From positions 4,774,001 to 4,838,000 of the forward strand of contig OZ023274.1 of NCBI GenBank assembly GCA_964007475.1: a DNA stretch of 64,000 nucleotides. Reading direction: 5' to 3'. Shown here one piece after another: positions 61,731 through 64,000 of this stretch. Made by a program: the position numbers and the translations under genes. This DNA comes from Hybos culiciformis (Eukaryota > Arthropoda > Insecta > Diptera > Hybotidae). Within the stretch, counting starts at the first letter, position 1. Each line of letters opens with the position of its first letter. The notes beneath the pieces are model-generated. The model did no database searches. It was not told the origin of the DNA and saw only the letters and a program-made list of their open reading frames with translations.

Positions 61731-64000
61731 TCATTCGAAATTATGCCACATTGACCTTGGTTCGTTTCTCGAATTCAGCAATGAGTTCCAATGCTCTAGT
61801 GAATGTTTTGTCGATTTTGGTCCAATTAATATTGTTCCTAAAACTGTTTTCTTTCCCATTTTAGTTTTTGTTGCTACAGTTGATTTTATCATAATTGTGG
61901 CTAAGCTTTCTTCAGCTTGAATTGGAATTATTAATTCTGATAAATTTGTATCCCACCTTGTAGATAATGATGGCATAAAATTGTCACATTTCCATGAATC
62001 CAATAAAATATTATGTTCATAAACACTTGTTTTAATATAAATTTGGCCAGCACTATGTTCGAATTCATCTTTAGATTTAATTGAACATCGAAATTTAGAA
62101 GTTGTAACTCTAAGACATAATTCTTTTGATAATTTGTTTGATTTGTTCGGTGTTAATTTTTTCTTCATTTCTGAAAAATTGAATGGCTTCTTAACGGGAC
62201 TAATCTCTGATGACGTTTGCTCTTTAGTCTCAATTATTTCTTTAGTTGGATCAAATAACTCCAGAATTATTTCAAGTTGTCCTTTAGTTGATGTTGATAG
62301 CTAAAAATGTATGCGGAAAATTATACAAAATATAAGATACATGTGAGCCATTCACTGCACAAATCGATTAACTCCAATTTTTGAAAAATTTAAAATTTAA
62401 GTGTAAAATTACTTGTCATAACTTTTTATATTTATACAAATTTTCCCAAACATTATTAAACAGAATATAAACCTACACTATTTTGTGTCTCCTTTGTTGC
62501 AGTCGTCACTGTTAAATTTTTAATTGGCAACCACATTTCTTCTGAGCTATATTGATTTGTTCGAGAATTTCTCTTAAAAATTTTTGGTTCTAAATAGCAA
62601 GTCACAGATCCAATATTTCTTTTTGATTCACTTTTCGTCATTAGAGTTCCTTCACTTTGTTTGCGTTCTTTATTCGTCTTTATTTCATCATTATTTGTCT
62701 TTGAACTTTCTCCACTTTGATCAGCTATTTTTTGAATCAACGTAGTACTTTTCTCTTTAAGGGATCTGTATGTTCGATTGAAACGATTAAATGTCTAAAA
62801 TTATATTTATATAAAATTAAAAATTATACATTATACATTAACTTTGCAAGTTTTCTAACCAAGTACAGGTAATTAATTTGTGAATTCGTTTTACATAGAA
62901 ATTATTTAACAGAGGCATTTTATAGTTTGGGGTATTTTTTTAAAATTTATTTACTCTTTGGAATTGAAACTATAATAAAAAGAAAATTATAATTAGATAA
63001 CACTTACTCCTGCTGGTAACTCCAATAAAGCATATACTGTAAAAACAACAAAATGGCCAGAAAATAATTTTTCCAGAGCATTTTCAGAGTTATCTTTAAT
63101 TGGACTCCTCAGAGATGACCTGAAATTCAAGAATTAACAACCTCAAATTCAAATTAATAAAATTATTACTTTTTTTCCGGTTGAAGTGGAAATTTATATT
63201 TTTCATTGAATTTAGGCCAAGAATTTGTTTGAATACTGCTGTCATATTTAATAGATCCTGGAAACATTTTCACCTAAAAGAAAATTGAAGAAAATGATTT
63301 TTATAGTCATTTGATTAAATTTTATAGAAAAGTATTATACATATAGTTTAAGTTAAGTTAAGTTTTTTACTTGGTTATTAAAACGAAAATTATATTTTAT
63401 TTTAAAAATTTTAAAGGCAAAGAATTATATTATCGTATTAATATTTTTTATCGTAGACATAATTGTGGTAAACATGTATGTCATTATGTCGATTCAGATC
63501 TCATCTCTTATGTGATGGAAAAATGTGTAACACTGACAAGAAAACAATTAAAACAAAGGAAATTTATTTTCTCGTACGAATGTGTTGTCCTTGTTCATTG
63601 TCTCTGCGAGGCCTCAGGGTTTAAAACCAGAACGTAACTGCGACATAACCTACACAAAGGTTTTCAACACGACAAAAGATATTCTTATGGTACGCATTAT
63701 GTCGTTTTCGTACAATGAAATATTTCCTTTTGTCGTTTTTCATACAAAATAAATATTGAAGATGAGGAAGAAAAAAAAAACAAATTTTTATACCTTAACC
63801 ATATAACCTTCGACAGTTTTGAAACCGAATTTAGCTGGCAAATGTCGGGCACCAATTAAATTCACATTAAGCTCAGGTATTTTATTGGTGCTATCATTAT
63901 TAGAACTTGAACTTTGATTACTATTATTATTGCTATTAGATGTATCAATATTAATTTCAAAACCAACTTCTGGTTCTGATGACAATGTGTTAATACTGTG
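61731..64000 (-). CDS. Synaptotagmin-like tandem C2-domain protein, 5' end outside window
   Basis: Five exons in phase: >64000-63794 (open to the edge), 63273-63170, 63119-63008, 62794-62477, 62300-61731; 436 residues are visible. The first C2 region begins at PELNVNLIGARHLP and continues GYMVKVKMFPGSIKYDSS and SWPKFNEKYKFPL, with a charged Ser/Lys/Glu-rich insertion in exon 4 before MWLPIKNLTV. The second begins KGQLEIILELFDP and ends LGTILIGP, LEHWNSLLNSRNEPRSMWH, the C2B ending typical of synaptotagmins. The first loop (KFGFKTVEGY) lacks the aspartates that bind calcium in classic C2A domains, so calcium-independent membrane or protein binding is likely. An Asn/Ser-rich run precedes the first C2. 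The exact subfamily (a divergent synaptotagmin or related tandem C2 protein) is not resolved, and any N-terminal membrane anchor lies outside the window. Confidence 0.82.
63375..63780 (+). mobile_element. Intronic insertion sharing a 28-bp module with the foldback element
   Basis: It lies in the intron between the first two visible C2-gene exons. At 63601-63628 it has CTGCGAGGCCTCAGGGTTTA and flanks, matching the foldback-core repeat (14761-14789) at 24 of 28 positions. A following GCGACATAACCTACA corresponds to GCAACCTAACCCA in the foldback core. The surrounding open frame (63371-63637) is not a gene. Confidence 0.5.

Noticed and set aside
63371..63637. 88-codon plus frame in a C2-gene intron
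   Set aside because: Part of a dispersed repeat that recurs in the foldback element.
1..64000. tRNA genes, rRNA and CRISPR arrays
   Set aside because: No T-loop GGTTCGAATCC-type motif with a matching cloverleaf and no spaced repeat arrays were seen by eye; a tRNAscan-type search would be decisive for tRNAs.

Overview
The window is eukaryotic nuclear DNA, very AT-rich, with GT-AG introns, short exons, poly-A signals and many transposon remnants. The proteins (a TFIIIC largest subunit, an ODR4 homologue, a thrombospondin-repeat trypsin and a synaptotagmin-like tandem C2 protein) point to an insect; the order cannot be fixed from the sequence. All reading frames were assembled by hand from splice sites and checked for phase.

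Layout. (1) 79-9292, minus: twelve exons of the GTF3C1 homologue (TFIIIC box-B-binding subunit), whose last exon(s) lie left of the window. (2) 10413-13067, minus: a complete six-exon ODR4 gene. (3) 13640-15628: a ~2 kb foldback-like DNA element with short terminal inverted repeats and two inverted minisatellite blocks. (4) 15629-19595: intergenic, with a perfect 34-bp hairpin and degenerate dispersed repeats. (5) 19596-38564, minus: a secreted serine protease with two thrombospondin type-1 modules and a trypsin domain. Seven exons sit at 19.6-22.5 kb; a signal-peptide exon that fits in phase lies ~16 kb upstream at 38487-38564. (6) The large first intron of that gene holds a plus-strand locus for small secreted proteins (32449-33257 and a second terminal exon at 34685-35137), a 217-bp MITE, and one hAT-type element inserted inside another, each with an exact 8-bp target duplication. 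(7) 39642-39929, minus: a candidate small cysteine-rich secreted peptide gene. (8) About 40-61.7 kb: a gene desert of AT-rich DNA with low-complexity tracts, a poly-A-tailed insertion, a palindromic element beside a 31-bp tandem repeat, and TE scraps. (9) 61731-64000, minus: the 3' five exons of a synaptotagmin-like tandem C2 protein running off the right edge.

The recognised genes are not a functional cluster. GTF3C1 acts in RNA polymerase III initiation, ODR4 in ER membrane-protein maturation, the protease outside the cell, and the C2 protein probably at membranes. The least explained part is the nested plus-strand secreted-protein locus: one signal-peptide exon, two phase-compatible terminal exons, each with its own poly-A signal, and no family I recognise.
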